Shown: piece by piece, positions 52,114 through 61,301 of the stretch
How the letters are laid out: the number at the start of each line of letters is the position of its first letter
How positions within the stretch are numbered: the first letter of the stretch is position 1
NCBI GenBank assembly: GCA_017645305.1
Contig: JAGCPD010000009.1
Span: forward strand, 1-64,000
Reading direction: 5' to 3'
Origin: Bacteroidaceae bacterium
GTDB taxonomy: Bacteria > Bacteroidota > Bacteroidia > Bacteroidales > Bacteroidaceae
DNA length: 64,000 nt
Notes under the pieces: generated by a model
Database searches by the model: none
What the model was told of the DNA's origin: nothing
The model's input: the letters and a program-made list of their open reading frames with translations, nothing else
Program-made: the position numbers and the translations under genes

Positions 52114-55101
52114 ATGGGTAAAAAATTCCTTTCAATCCTTGCTTGTATGTTGATGACAGCAAGCATGGCGCTGGCCCAGAAGCAGATTACAGGTACAGTA
52201 GTCGATGCTGAGTCAGGTGAGCCTCTGATTGGAGTTGCTGTACGTGTTCCCGACACATCTGTAGGTGTGCTGACAGACATTAACGGCCAGTTCTCAATCA
52301 CACTTCCCGCAGGCCAGAAGAGCCTGAATTTTAGTTTTATGGGTATGAAGCCCGCCACTCTTGATGCCCGAGACGGCATGAAGGTGCTGATGGAGACAGA
52401 CACCAAGGCTATGGACGAGGTTATTGTTACCGGTTACGGTACCGGAAGAAAACTGGGTTCTGTGGTAGGTGCGGTAGCAACTGTAAACAGCGCGAAATTG
52501 GAAAAGGCTGTTACACCAAGTTTTACAGATGCTTTGGCAGGTCAGGTTTCCGGTTTGAGCGTTTTGTCTTCAAGCGGTGACCCCACCACAGCTGCTACTA
52601 TCCGTCTGCGTGGTGTAAACTCCATTGAATCAAGCAATGCACCCCTCTACATTTTGGATGGCGCTCCCGTTACATCAACGGTATTTAACACATTGAACCC
52701 TGCTGACATCCAGAGCATTACCGTTCTGAAGGATGCTGCTTCTACGGCTATCTACGGTTCACGTGCAGCCAACGGTGTTATCGTTATTACCAGCCGCAAG
52801 GGTAAGTACAACGAGCGTGCCAATCTGACAGTTCGTGCTCAAGGCGGTTTCTCTTCTGCTGTTTCTGATGGTATAGAGATGATGAATGCTGAAGAGAACA
52901 TTCGTTTCCGCGACATGATTGGTCAGCCTGTAAGCCAAGCTATCAGAGACGCTGCTGAAAAATATGGCATTGACACAAACTGGCGCAACGAGGTTATCAA
53001 CAAGTCGGCTCCTACCTACACCTTTGATGCCGCTATGAGCGGTGGTAGTGAGTACATCAACTACTACATCTCACTAAATCACCATAACCAGCAGGGTATC
53101 ATTGACCAGTCTGGTATGCACCGTACAACATTGCGTTCTAATATCGAGGCTCGCTTGAACAAGTGGTTCAAAGCAGGCATCCAGATTAATCTGGGTAGTA
53201 ATTTCTATGAGCAGAATAATGAGGCTCAGGCAACAGATGGTATCTATACCAGCAACCCCATGGTATTCTCTCGCATGGCTATGCCTTATGATTCTCCATA
53301 CTACTATTCTTTTGATGCCAATGGTAACATTGTTTATGGCGATCGTGCTCAGTATCTGAAATATACGGGTAGAACAGCACCTTGGTGGGTTAACCAGAAC
53401 CGTGAATATACACGCAAGCGTCTTACCCTGAACATCAACGCATTTGAGCAGATTAACCCCATTGCAGGTTTGACACTCCGTGCTCAACAGGCTATTGATG
53501 GTTATGACTATACTTCAGAGGGTAAGTACTTCCCCTATGAGAATTTTACCACCCCCATGGGTTCTACCGTTAGAGCAAGCGAAGGTTATACCTCAAATGG
53601 ATTCACCCGCTATACATCTTATACCTTCACTCATACTGCAGAATATAAGCATAATTGGGGACAACATGGATTCTCTGCTTTGCTTGGTCAGGAGTCTATC
53701 TTTAGTCGCAACAAAAGTTTTAGTGTTTACACAGAGGGGCAGACAGATCCCCGTCAGGTGCGTCTGACTGATGGTACAACTGTAGCAATCGATAATATTA
53801 GCGACAGCCGTGCAGAAGAGTCTTTCAACTCTTTCTTTACCACTCTGAGCTACAACTTTGCAGAGAAGTACTTCTTTGATGCATCTTACCGTGCAGATGG
53901 AAGTTCTCGCTTTGCTCCCGGCCACCGTTGGGGTCACTTCTATTCTGTTGGTGCTATGTGGGACATCAAGAAAGAGAACTTCATGAAGGACGTTAAGGTT
54001 ATTGATATCCTGAAACTACGTGCTAGCTATGGTAAGGTTGGTAATGCTTCCGGTGCAGGTGCTTATGACTATTATGGTACCATCGATAGTGGTGGTTTGT
54101 ATAATGGCGTAAGTTCCCTGGGCATTGGCGATCCCAGCAACACCACACTCACATGGGAGAAGGTTAGCTCACTGAACGTAGGTGTAACTGTAGGACTTTG
54201 GGACCGCGTACTTTTGAACATTGATGCATATCGCAAGAAGACAACCGATATGCTCATGGAGATACCATATTCTTATACAACAGGCTTCACTGGTGGTATG
54301 GGTAACATCGGAGGAATGGTCAATAAGGGTGTTGATGTAGATGTTAACGTTGACCTTATCAAGAACAAGAACGTTCATTGGAGCGTAAAGGGTAACTTTA
54401 ACTACAACAAGAACGTTATTACTGAACTCTTTGCCGGTCGTGACGAGTACGTTGTTGCCAATACAGGTATGAAATACGAGGTTGGACATGCTCTTGGCGA
54501 ACACTATAGCGTACGTTATGCTGGTGTTGATTCTCGTGATGGTAAGCCCATGTGGTTAGATAAGAACGGTAACCTTACCAAGGTTTACAACGAGGAGGAG
54601 AACTCTGTTTTCACGGGTCAGAACCGTTATGCTCCTTGGAGCGGTGGTTTCGGTACCACATTTGAGTGGAAGGGTCTCTCTATCACGATGGACTTCCAGT
54701 GGCAGGCTCGTAAGTACATGATTAACAATGACAACTACTTTATGAAGAATGCCAACTTTGCTACACAGTTCAACCAAAGTAAAGAAATGCTGAACGTATG
54801 GACAACACCTGGTCAGGTTACTGATATTCCTGCATACGGTGAGGAGGTTGAGTTTGATACCCACCTAATTGAGAATGCTTCTTTCCTTCGCATGAAGAAC
54901 GTGATTATTCAGTACACGCTGCCCAAGAAGTGGATGGCTGCAACCAAGGCTATCAAGAATGCAAAGATATTCTTCGTAGGCCGCAACCTTCTGACTCTTA
55001 CCAAATTCTCTGGTTACGATCCCGAGCCAGATATCAATCTTGTGAAGTTCAACTATCCTAATACCCGTCAGTTTGTATTTGGTGCTGAGCTTACATTCTA
55101 A
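52114..55101 (+). CDS. SusC/RagA-family TonB-dependent outer-membrane transporter
   Basis: The 995-residue protein has a signal peptide (MGKKFLSILACMLMTASMAL), a carboxypeptidase-regulatory-like domain (about 22-100, ITGTVVDAESGEPLIGVAV), a TonB-box/plug region with LYILDGAPV and VLKDAASTAIYGSRAANGVI, and a C-terminal 22-strand barrel ending in an aromatic residue (FGAELTF). It imports substrate captured by its SusD partner. The frame opens at 52045, but the signal peptide begins at 52114. Partner genes suggest a peptide or protein-derived substrate, as for RagA; this is inference. Confidence 0.95.
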   Translation: MGKKFLSILACMLMTASMALAQKQITGTVVDAESGEPLIGVAVRVPDTSVGVLTDINGQFSITLPAGQKSLNFSFMGMKPATLDARDGMKVLMETDTKAMDEVIVTGYGTGRKLGSVVGAVATVNSAKLEKAVTPSFTDALAGQVSGLSVLSSSGDPTTAATIRLRGVNSIESSNAPLYILDGAPVTSTVFNTLNPADIQSITVLKDAASTAIYGSRAANGVIVITSRKGKYNERANLTVRAQGGFSSAVSDGIEMMNAEENIRFRDMIGQPVSQAIRDAAEKYGIDTNWRNEVINKSAPTYTFDAAMSGGSEYINYYISLNHHNQQGIIDQSGMHRTTLRSNIEARLNKWFKAGIQINLGSNFYEQNNEAQATDGIYTSNPMVFSRMAMPYDSPYYYSFDANGNIVYGDRAQYLKYTGRTAPWWVNQNREYTRKRLTLNINAFEQINPIAGLTLRAQQAIDGYDYTSEGKYFPYENFTTPMGSTVRASEGYTSNGFTRYTSYTFTHTAEYKHNWGQHGFSALLGQESIFSRNKSFSVYTEGQTDPRQVRLTDGTTVAIDNISDSRAEESFNSFFTTLSYNFAEKYFFDASYRADGSSRFAPGHRWGHFYSVGAMWDIKKENFMKDVKVIDILKLRASYGKVGNASGAGAYDYYGTIDSGGLYNGVSSLGIGDPSNTTLTWEKVSSLNVGVTVGLWDRVLLNIDAYRKKTTDMLMEIPYSYTTGFTGGMGNIGGMVNKGVDVDVNVDLIKNKNVHWSVKGNFNYNKNVITELFAGRDEYVVANTGMKYEVGHALGEHYSVRYAGVDSRDGKPMWLDKNGNLTKVYNEEENSVFTGQNRYAPWSGGFGTTFEWKGLSITMDFQWQARKYMINNDNYFMKNANFATQFNQSKEMLNVWTTPGQVTDIPAYGEEVEFDTHLIENASFLRMKNVIIQYTLPKKWMAATKAIKNAKIFFVGRNLLTLTKFSGYDPEPDINLVKFNYPNTRQFVFGAELTF

Positions 55102-55136
55102 ATTATCAACGGAATATAATTAAGAATAATAAAGAT

Positions 55137-56645
55137 ATGAAAAAAGTATATATTTCACTGATGCTGTTGCTCGGTCTTCTTAGTTCCTGTAGTATGGACA
55201 AGTCACCTTATGGTGTACTGGACGAAACGACAGCTATTCAGAACATGAATGACCTAGCCCGTCTGCGCAACGGTGCATATACCAGACTGCGTAGTATGAC
55301 TGCAGGTACATGGGTTACATACTCTGATATTCAGATGGATCAGTTCCATGGTCTTACTAGCAATGGTAACCGGGTGGGTATTATCTCCAACGGTTTGATT
55401 ACCTCTTCGCAGGACGATATTGAGGGCTTCTTCAGAGCCTGCTACGCTTATATTGCAGACATGAACTATCTGATTGAGCAGTGCGACAAGTTTGCTGCCA
55501 CTATGAGCGAGGCTGACCAGCCTGCTATTGCACGCTATAAGGCAGAAGCCTGCTTTACACGCGCATTTGCATATTTCTATTTGATTGATCACTATTGCCA
55601 GCCATATGCAAAGGTAGATCCTACAGCTGCCCACACAGGTGTACAGATTGTTACCAAGTATGAACCTACAGGTGATGTTACCAAATACCCCTCACGTAGT
55701 ACATTGGAAGAAAGCTATGCATTGGTAGAGAATGACTTGGAAACTGCATATAATGGTCTGAAGGCATACGAAGCTGCTGATGACGAGGCCGTTGCTCCTA
55801 ATGCGGCTTATCTCAGTTCTTATGCCGTAGCAGCTATGCAAGCACGTGTGGCACTGATTAAGGGTGACTATGATACCGCCAAGACAAAGGCTGACGAGGT
55901 TATCGGCTCTGGCAAGTATGCACTTACCGAGATTGACGACTATGAGAAGCTGTGGACCAATGATGAGGGTACAGAAGTTCTCTTCCGTCCCGTCATGAGC
56001 AATGTAGAGGGTCTTGTTTCTACAGGCGAAGCTTATACAGCAAGTTCTTCTGAAACATCTGCAGATTACATTGCTACAACTGCTACGCTTGCTCTTTATT
56101 CTGATGGTGATGTTCGTTTTGACGCTTTCTTTAAGGTCTGGAATTTGGATATTGAAGGTACTCAGGTTGGATCTTATGTATTCTTGAAATATCCTGGAAA
56201 TGCATCTTTGCGAACAGGATCTGAGAACAACTATGTGAATATGCCAAAGCCCTTCCGCCTGTCTGAAATGTATCTGGTTGCTGCCGAAGCTGCCGCAAAG
56301 ACTAACGCAGATGCCAGTCCATACTTGAATGCTCTGATGGCTAAGCGTATCACAGGTTACATGGATGCCAACTATCCAGTTAATACTGTTATGGACGTTA
56401 TTAAAGCTGAGCGTCAGCGTGAGTTGCTGGGTGAGGGCTTCCGTATGAGTGACCTCCGTCGTTGGAACGATGGCTTCAAGCGTGATGGCGCACATCTTGA
56501 GAATCCTGCTTTGGATCCATTTATCGTAGCTGCAGGTGCTAATTTGGGTTATGCTGCTGATGATTACCGCTTCACTTGGCCTATCCCCAAGACTGAGATA
56601 GACTCTAACCCCAACGTGGCAGGTCAGCAGAACCCTGGTTATTAA
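55137..56645 (+). CDS. SusD/RagB-family nutrient-binding lipoprotein
   Basis: The 502-residue lipoprotein (LLGLLSSCSMDK, lipobox cysteine) has the SusD helical TPR-like fold: an N-terminal block with NGAYTRLRSMTAGTWVTYSD, then EACFTRAFAYFYLIDHYCQP, and the C-terminal signature RQRELLGEGFRMSDLRRWND. It forms the lid over the SusC barrel at the cell surface. It is 35 bases after susC. Confidence 0.95.
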   Translation: MKKVYISLMLLLGLLSSCSMDKSPYGVLDETTAIQNMNDLARLRNGAYTRLRSMTAGTWVTYSDIQMDQFHGLTSNGNRVGIISNGLITSSQDDIEGFFRACYAYIADMNYLIEQCDKFAATMSEADQPAIARYKAEACFTRAFAYFYLIDHYCQPYAKVDPTAAHTGVQIVTKYEPTGDVTKYPSRSTLEESYALVENDLETAYNGLKAYEAADDEAVAPNAAYLSSYAVAAMQARVALIKGDYDTAKTKADEVIGSGKYALTEIDDYEKLWTNDEGTEVLFRPVMSNVEGLVSTGEAYTASSSETSADYIATTATLALYSDGDVRFDAFFKVWNLDIEGTQVGSYVFLKYPGNASLRTGSENNYVNMPKPFRLSEMYLVAAEAAAKTNADASPYLNALMAKRITGYMDANYPVNTVMDVIKAERQRELLGEGFRMSDLRRWNDGFKRDGAHLENPALDPFIVAAGANLGYAADDYRFTWPIPKTEIDSNPNVAGQQNPGY

Positions 56646-56689
56646 TAATCAGGTACATTTAAATACAAACAAAGAAATTTTATAAGAAT

Positions 56690-57604
56690 ATGAAAATTTC
56701 AAAGATATATATTGCCGTAGTTGCAGCACTAACATTCACGGCTTGTGCTAATAAGACGGAGTGGGATATTCCTGAAGATTGGAACACAACAGGAGATGTT
56801 ACTGTAGCTATGGGTAAGGCCACCTACTCTGTTAGTGAGGCTAAAGGTATGATTAACATTCCTATCATCGTAACAGGTGAGCGTAATGCAAACGTCAAGG
56901 TAACTGTAGAAGTTTCCGCAGGTGATGAAAATCCTGCTGAAGAAGACAAGAATTACCTTGTTACCAGCAAGAGTGTTATTATCAGTCCCGACCAGAATGA
57001 GGCTAATATAGAGATTGTCACAGTTGATGACGAAGATATTAATGACAATCGTGTTTTTAACATTACCTTGGTTAGCGTTCAAGGTGCTACCATAGACGAG
57101 ACTAACAGGGTTACTGTTGTTACTCTGAAGGACAATGATGCACTCTTCTATGAGAAGTTTGCGGGTAAATGGACAATGACATTCCAGTCTGCTTATGACG
57201 ACGGACCTGTAGAGTGGGATTGTACTATTACCACTGCAGATGAAGATGATCCCGACTATAATAAGTATATGTACGTGAGTGGTATGATGGGTTATAGCTG
57301 GACACAAGCTATTCTGGAGTACAATTACGATAAGGAAACAAGGGAAGGTACATTGTCATTTGTGCCAGGAGCAACTTTTGCAGAAGAGGTTAACTTTGGC
57401 TTGGGTGGCTATAACAACGTATTCCTTTATGGTATGAGTTTTGAAGGTAAGCCTGTTAATGCATCTTTGGTAGGTACTTGGAGTGAAGATTTCAAGAGTA
57501 TTACATTCCACCAAGATCCGGAAGGTGTAATTGGCGTATACTTCTATATTGATGCCGGTTATACATGGGATAAGGGAACAATCGAGGCAATGACCAAGAA
57601 GTAA
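56690..57604 (+). CDS. Calx-beta-domain surface lipoprotein
   Basis: The 304-residue protein has a lipobox (FTACANKT) and an N-terminal Calx-beta domain (ATYSVSEAKGMINIPIIV; FNITLVSVQGATID; about 38-150). A C-terminal beta-rich domain follows (about 155-300, FAGKWTMTFQSAYDDGPVEW), resembling lipocalin-like modules. It occupies the SusE-like position after susD and may be an extra surface-binding protein. The ligand is unknown. Confidence 0.8.
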   Translation: MKISKIYIAVVAALTFTACANKTEWDIPEDWNTTGDVTVAMGKATYSVSEAKGMINIPIIVTGERNANVKVTVEVSAGDENPAEEDKNYLVTSKSVIISPDQNEANIEIVTVDDEDINDNRVFNITLVSVQGATIDETNRVTVVTLKDNDALFYEKFAGKWTMTFQSAYDDGPVEWDCTITTADEDDPDYNKYMYVSGMMGYSWTQAILEYNYDKETREGTLSFVPGATFAEEVNFGLGGYNNVFLYGMSFEGKPVNASLVGTWSEDFKSITFHQDPEGVIGVYFYIDAGYTWDKGTIEAMTKK

Positions 57605-57625
57605 TCCCGCATTCTATTTTACCAA

Positions 57626-57660
57626 AGAGGGTGAGCACGCAGAAAACGAGCTCACCCTCT
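57626..57660 (+). terminator. Hairpin between the Calx-beta lipoprotein and the M6 protease
   Basis: AGAGGGTGAGC (57626-57636) and GCTCACCCTCT (57650-57660) make an 11-bp stem with a 13-base loop, followed by TATTTG. It probably ends or attenuates the susCD transcript, so the protease may be transcribed at a different level. Confidence 0.7.
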
Positions 57661-57700
57661 TATTTGCAAAAACATTATTTGTTCCTATACATTATAAAAA

Positions 57701-59815
57701 ATGGTAGCGTTCGTAAAAAGACTTCTTTTTTTATCTCTATTCATATTTGTGGTAACTGCCAGTAAGGCTGACAGGGCTATGAAGGGTATCTGGGAAACCA
57801 TCACTCTTACAAACGGTTCGCAAGTGCGTGCCGAGTTGCAAGGTGATGAGCATTTTCATTTCTGGCAATCGGAAAGCGGTGAGAAATATTTACTTTCTGA
57901 AGGGAAATGCAAACTTGCGACTGGCGAGGAAATAAACAAGCGGGCCACTGCTGCATATACATCATATCTGCAGGCGGAAGCTAAAATCCGCAAGAAATCT
58001 CCACTAATGAAAGCCCAGTCCCACATGACAGGACATAAGAAAGGGCTTATCATTTTGGTTGAATTCTCGGACCTGAGCTTCAGCATGGAAAATCCCTCGG
58101 AATTCTTTACCCGTATGGCCAACGAGGAAGGTTTTGTCTCTGGTTCCCAGAAAGGCAGTATCAGAGACTATTTTATTAATCAGAGTAACGGTAAGTTCGT
58201 ACTGGACTTTGATGTAGCAGGTCCCTATAAGCTGTTACAACCCTATAGTTTTTATGGCAAGGATGGTGAAAACGGCAATATAGATGTAAATGTCAAACAG
58301 ATGATTACACAGGCTGTTGGTATGGCAGGCAACGAGGTTAATTACAAAGACTATGACTGGGACGGGGATGATGAGGTGGAGCAGGTTTATATCATTTATG
58401 CCGGTGGCGGACAGGCTACAGGCGGTGGGGCTGATACAGTCTGGCCACACAAGTCAAGCATTTCCGGTGGATCACTCAGTGATAGGACCATGGTGATGGA
58501 TGGTGTAATCATAGATAACTATGCCTGCTCTAACGAGATGTATGGAAAGAAGCCTGCCGGAATAGGTACGATATGCCATGAGTTCAGTCATTGCCTGGGC
58601 TATCCTGATATGTATGATGTGAGAGGTAATGAAGGCGAGACGAATACTTGGTACGGTATGGGCAGTTGGGACCTGATGAACAGTGGAAGCCATAATTCTA
58701 ATGGCTATTGTCCCGCAGGTTACACCGGCTGGGAGAAATGGCAGGCAGGATGGATAGCCCCCATCGTACTGAACGAAGATAAAATCGTAGAAGGAATGAC
58801 GCCACAGTCGGAACATGGCGAGTCGTACATTATATACAACGCAGGAAATCCCAATGAATACTATATGCTGGATAACCGACAAAAAACAAGTTGGGACAGG
58901 GCTTTGGCAGGAACTGGCCTGCTTATTATGCACGTAGATTACGACCCTAGAAGATTTGTTGTACACGGGCGTCCCAACACACCTGTGGATGATAATGACC
59001 ACCAGCATATTACTATTATACATGCTGACAACAAAACGGGGGATAACGATGAGGAGGGAGACCCCTATCCCTACGGTAATAACAATTCACTATCCAACAT
59101 TACTACGCCTGCTGCTACGGTCTATAACAGAAATACGGACGGCAGCAACTTTATGAACATAAAGATTAGCGAGATAACACAAAACGAAGACGGTACTATT
59201 TCCTTTGTTTTCGGAGATAAGGCCAAAGCTGACAAGAGTATTCTGCTGAGTGAAACCTTTGACAACTGTAAAGGAACGGGGGGTAACGATGGTACGTGGC
59301 TTACGATGCGTACCGCAGTAGGCGAATTCAAACCTGATAATGAAGGATGGGAAGCAGCATACATAAAGGGCGGTTATCTGTGTGCCCGTGTGGGCGACAA
59401 GGCTTCTAATGCAAAATTACAGTTCCCCGCCCTGGAATTCAAAGATAAGACAGTTCTTTCTTTTTGTGCTGCACCATTTGCTCAGGAGGGAACTATGACA
59501 TTGAATGTGAGCACAGATGACACTGGATTAAAAATTGCTACTCCATCTTTTGCTCTTACACCACAAGAGTTTATAATCTGTGAAACAGAAATTGAGGGTA
59601 GTGGCACAGCACATATTATCTTACAAGCAGATTGTCGTTTTTATCTTGACAATGTGGTAGTTAAGTCTGATGATACCGATGCCATCGATAGTCTAAAGTC
59701 CGATGGCCGGTACTCAATAGCCAATGGTCCTTTCTACGACCTCTCTGGTCGCAAGGTTAACTCCCAATTAAAGAAGGGCGTTTACATTATAAATGGAAAA
59801 AAGGTGCTGAAATAA
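57701..59815 (+). CDS. Secreted M6-family metalloprotease with T9SS-like tail
   Basis: The 704-residue protein has a signal peptide (about 1-23, ending VVTASKA), a pro-region (about 24-110) and an M6 (immune-inhibitor-A-like) catalytic domain. The zinc motif is H293-EFSH-CLGYPD, with the HExxHxxGxxD pattern. After about residue 510 comes a beta-sandwich domain (SETFDNCKGTGGNDGTWLTM region) and a C-terminal tail FYDLSGRKV...KKGVYIINGKKV matching T9SS sorting signals. It should be exported to the cell surface and degrade proteins extracellularly. It follows susC, susD and the Calx-beta lipoprotein on the same strand. Confidence 0.9.
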   Translation: MVAFVKRLLFLSLFIFVVTASKADRAMKGIWETITLTNGSQVRAELQGDEHFHFWQSESGEKYLLSEGKCKLATGEEINKRATAAYTSYLQAEAKIRKKSPLMKAQSHMTGHKKGLIILVEFSDLSFSMENPSEFFTRMANEEGFVSGSQKGSIRDYFINQSNGKFVLDFDVAGPYKLLQPYSFYGKDGENGNIDVNVKQMITQAVGMAGNEVNYKDYDWDGDDEVEQVYIIYAGGGQATGGGADTVWPHKSSISGGSLSDRTMVMDGVIIDNYACSNEMYGKKPAGIGTICHEFSHCLGYPDMYDVRGNEGETNTWYGMGSWDLMNSGSHNSNGYCPAGYTGWEKWQAGWIAPIVLNEDKIVEGMTPQSEHGESYIIYNAGNPNEYYMLDNRQKTSWDRALAGTGLLIMHVDYDPRRFVVHGRPNTPVDDNDHQHITIIHADNKTGDNDEEGDPYPYGNNNSLSNITTPAATVYNRNTDGSNFMNIKISEITQNEDGTISFVFGDKAKADKSILLSETFDNCKGTGGNDGTWLTMRTAVGEFKPDNEGWEAAYIKGGYLCARVGDKASNAKLQFPALEFKDKTVLSFCAAPFAQEGTMTLNVSTDDTGLKIATPSFALTPQEFIICETEIEGSGTAHIILQADCRFYLDNVVVKSDDTDAIDSLKSDGRYSIANGPFYDLSGRKVNSQLKKGVYIINGKKVLK

Positions 59816-59851
59816 CGTAAACGATAACTTTTGAAGATAATAAATAAAACG

Positions 59852-59892
59852 AAAAAGTGGCTCGCACAAAAAGGAATGTGTTAGCCACTTTT
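59852..59892 (+). terminator. Terminator of the M6 protease gene
   Basis: AAAAGTGGCT (59853-59862) pairs with AGCCACTTTT (59883-59892), and inner CACA/TGTG extends the stem. The left side GAAAAAGTGGCTCGC is repeated in the hairpin after the ATPase gene at 61224. Confidence 0.75.
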
Positions 59893-59995
59893 CTAATGAC
59901 CTGCTTATATGCAATAAAAAAAGAAGAGTCTTATTTTCTTAGCTCAGAAATGTACTGGTTAACATAAGATACTTGAAGATGGATAAATTATGTCG

Positions 59996-60030
59996 ATTAT
60001 ACAAAAATGCGTTACGCAAATTTGTATAAT
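59996..60030. promoter_or_regulatory. 35-bp palindrome over the ATPase promoter
   Basis: ATTATACAAAAATGCGT (59996-60012) and ACGCAAATTTGTATAAT (60014-60030) are complementary at 15 of 17 positions around a single central base. The right arm contains TTTG (60021-60024), which is correctly spaced as the -33 element for the -7 box at 60045, so a bound protein would block the promoter. Confidence 0.7.
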
Positions 60031-60044
60031 TGAATTATGCTGAT

Positions 60045-60052
60045 TATCTTTG
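60045..60052 (+). promoter_or_regulatory. -7 element (TATCTTTG) of the AAA ATPase gene
   Basis: An exact TAnnTTTG box lies 20 bases after the TTTG in the palindrome and 29 bases before the start codon. Confidence 0.65.
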
Positions 60053-60081
60053 CACTCGTATAATGTAATAATAGCTACAAG

Positions 60082-61203
60082 ATGATAAAGAATCCTTTTC
60101 TGACTTACGGCTACAATGGGCCAGATTATTTTTGCGACAGAACAGAAGAGACAAGAAGGCTGACATCTCTGCTTGTTAATGGCAATCATGTAGCGCTGAT
60201 GTCGCCAAGAAGAATGGGTAAGACCGGGCTTATTCGGCATTGTTTCGCCCAGCAAGAGCTTCAGGATAACTATTATCTGTTTGTTGTGGATATCTATGCT
60301 ACAAAAACATTGGCTGAACTTACCTATGAATTAGGTCGAAACATACTATCTGTACTGAAATCAAAAGAGCGGAAAGCCTGGGAACGCTTTATTCATATAG
60401 TTGGTTCACTGCGAACAGGTATTACCCTGGATGCTATGGGACAGCCAAGCTGGAATCTGGAGATAGGAGACATAGAATCACCCAAGATGTCTCTTGACGA
60501 AATCTTCCTGTATCTGAAGTCTGCAGACAAACCTTGCCTTCTAGCCATAGACGAATTCCAAGCTATCATAGATTATCCTGAGCAGAATGTAGAGGCCCTG
60601 CTAAGAACCTATATTCAAGAATGTAATAATGCGTGGTTCGTTTTCTCTGGTTCAAAGCGTCACATGATGGGTGAGATGTTCTCTTCACCGGCAAGACCTT
60701 TCTTTCAGAGCGCATCGACAATATCCCTGAAACCTATTCCACTGGATGCGTACTCTTCCTTTATTATACATCATTTCGAAGAAGGAGGAAAACAAATAAT
60801 GCGGGAAGCTATTGAGTATATCTACGAGAAATTTGAGGGCACAACATGGTATATACAAAAAATATGCAATGAGCTGTATGCAATGACAGAAGTTGGTATT
60901 GCATGTGAAATCAAGGACGTAGATATGGCCATTAGTTATGCCGTAGAAGAAAAGGATGATACTTATCAAGACCTGATAGCGAGGCTCTCGGCAAGACAGA
61001 AGGCATTATTGCTCGCTTTGGCTCGTGCAGGTAAGAACGTTCAGCCAACCAGCGGAGAGTTCATCAAAAAATATCATCTTACCTCTGCCAGTGCAGTACA
61101 GAGGAGTATGGCGGCATTAATGGAAAAGGATATTGTCACAAATAACAATGGGCAATACTATATTTATGATTATTTCTTATATTACTGGCTGAGTCAGAAA
61201 TAA
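60082..61203 (+). CDS. Solitary AAA+ ATPase of the archaeal-ATPase (PF01637-like) type
   Basis: The 373-residue protein starts MIKNPFLTYGYNGPDYFCDR and has a Walker A SPRRMGKT at residues 41-48 and Walker B LLAIDEFQAI at about 153-162. A sensor-like block FVFSGSKRHMM follows, and a C-terminal winged-helix (GEFIKKYHLTSASAVQRSMA, about 315-370). These STAND-like ATPases are often found in many copies in Bacteroidales and their function is mostly unknown. It has its own palindromic promoter, and matching terminator hairpins lie on either side. No partner gene is adjacent. Confidence 0.85.
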   Translation: MIKNPFLTYGYNGPDYFCDRTEETRRLTSLLVNGNHVALMSPRRMGKTGLIRHCFAQQELQDNYYLFVVDIYATKTLAELTYELGRNILSVLKSKERKAWERFIHIVGSLRTGITLDAMGQPSWNLEIGDIESPKMSLDEIFLYLKSADKPCLLAIDEFQAIIDYPEQNVEALLRTYIQECNNAWFVFSGSKRHMMGEMFSSPARPFFQSASTISLKPIPLDAYSSFIIHHFEEGGKQIMREAIEYIYEKFEGTTWYIQKICNELYAMTEVGIACEIKDVDMAISYAVEEKDDTYQDLIARLSARQKALLLALARAGKNVQPTSGEFIKKYHLTSASAVQRSMAALMEKDIVTNNNGQYYIYDYFLYYWLSQK

Positions 61204-61223
61204 ACATTAGGCTCTATTCTTTA

Positions 61224-61264
61224 GAAAAAGTGGCTCGCGCATTTCTTCTGTGCAAGCCACTTTC
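61224..61264. terminator. Terminator between the ATPase and GH3 genes
   Basis: AAAGTGGCT (61227-61235) pairs with AGCCACTTT (61255-61263). The left arm and first loop bases almost duplicate the hairpin at 59852. It could end transcription of both convergent genes. Confidence 0.7.
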
Positions 61265-61301
61265 TATAGTATTAACAGCAGCAATAGCACAACCGGTACT
61301 G

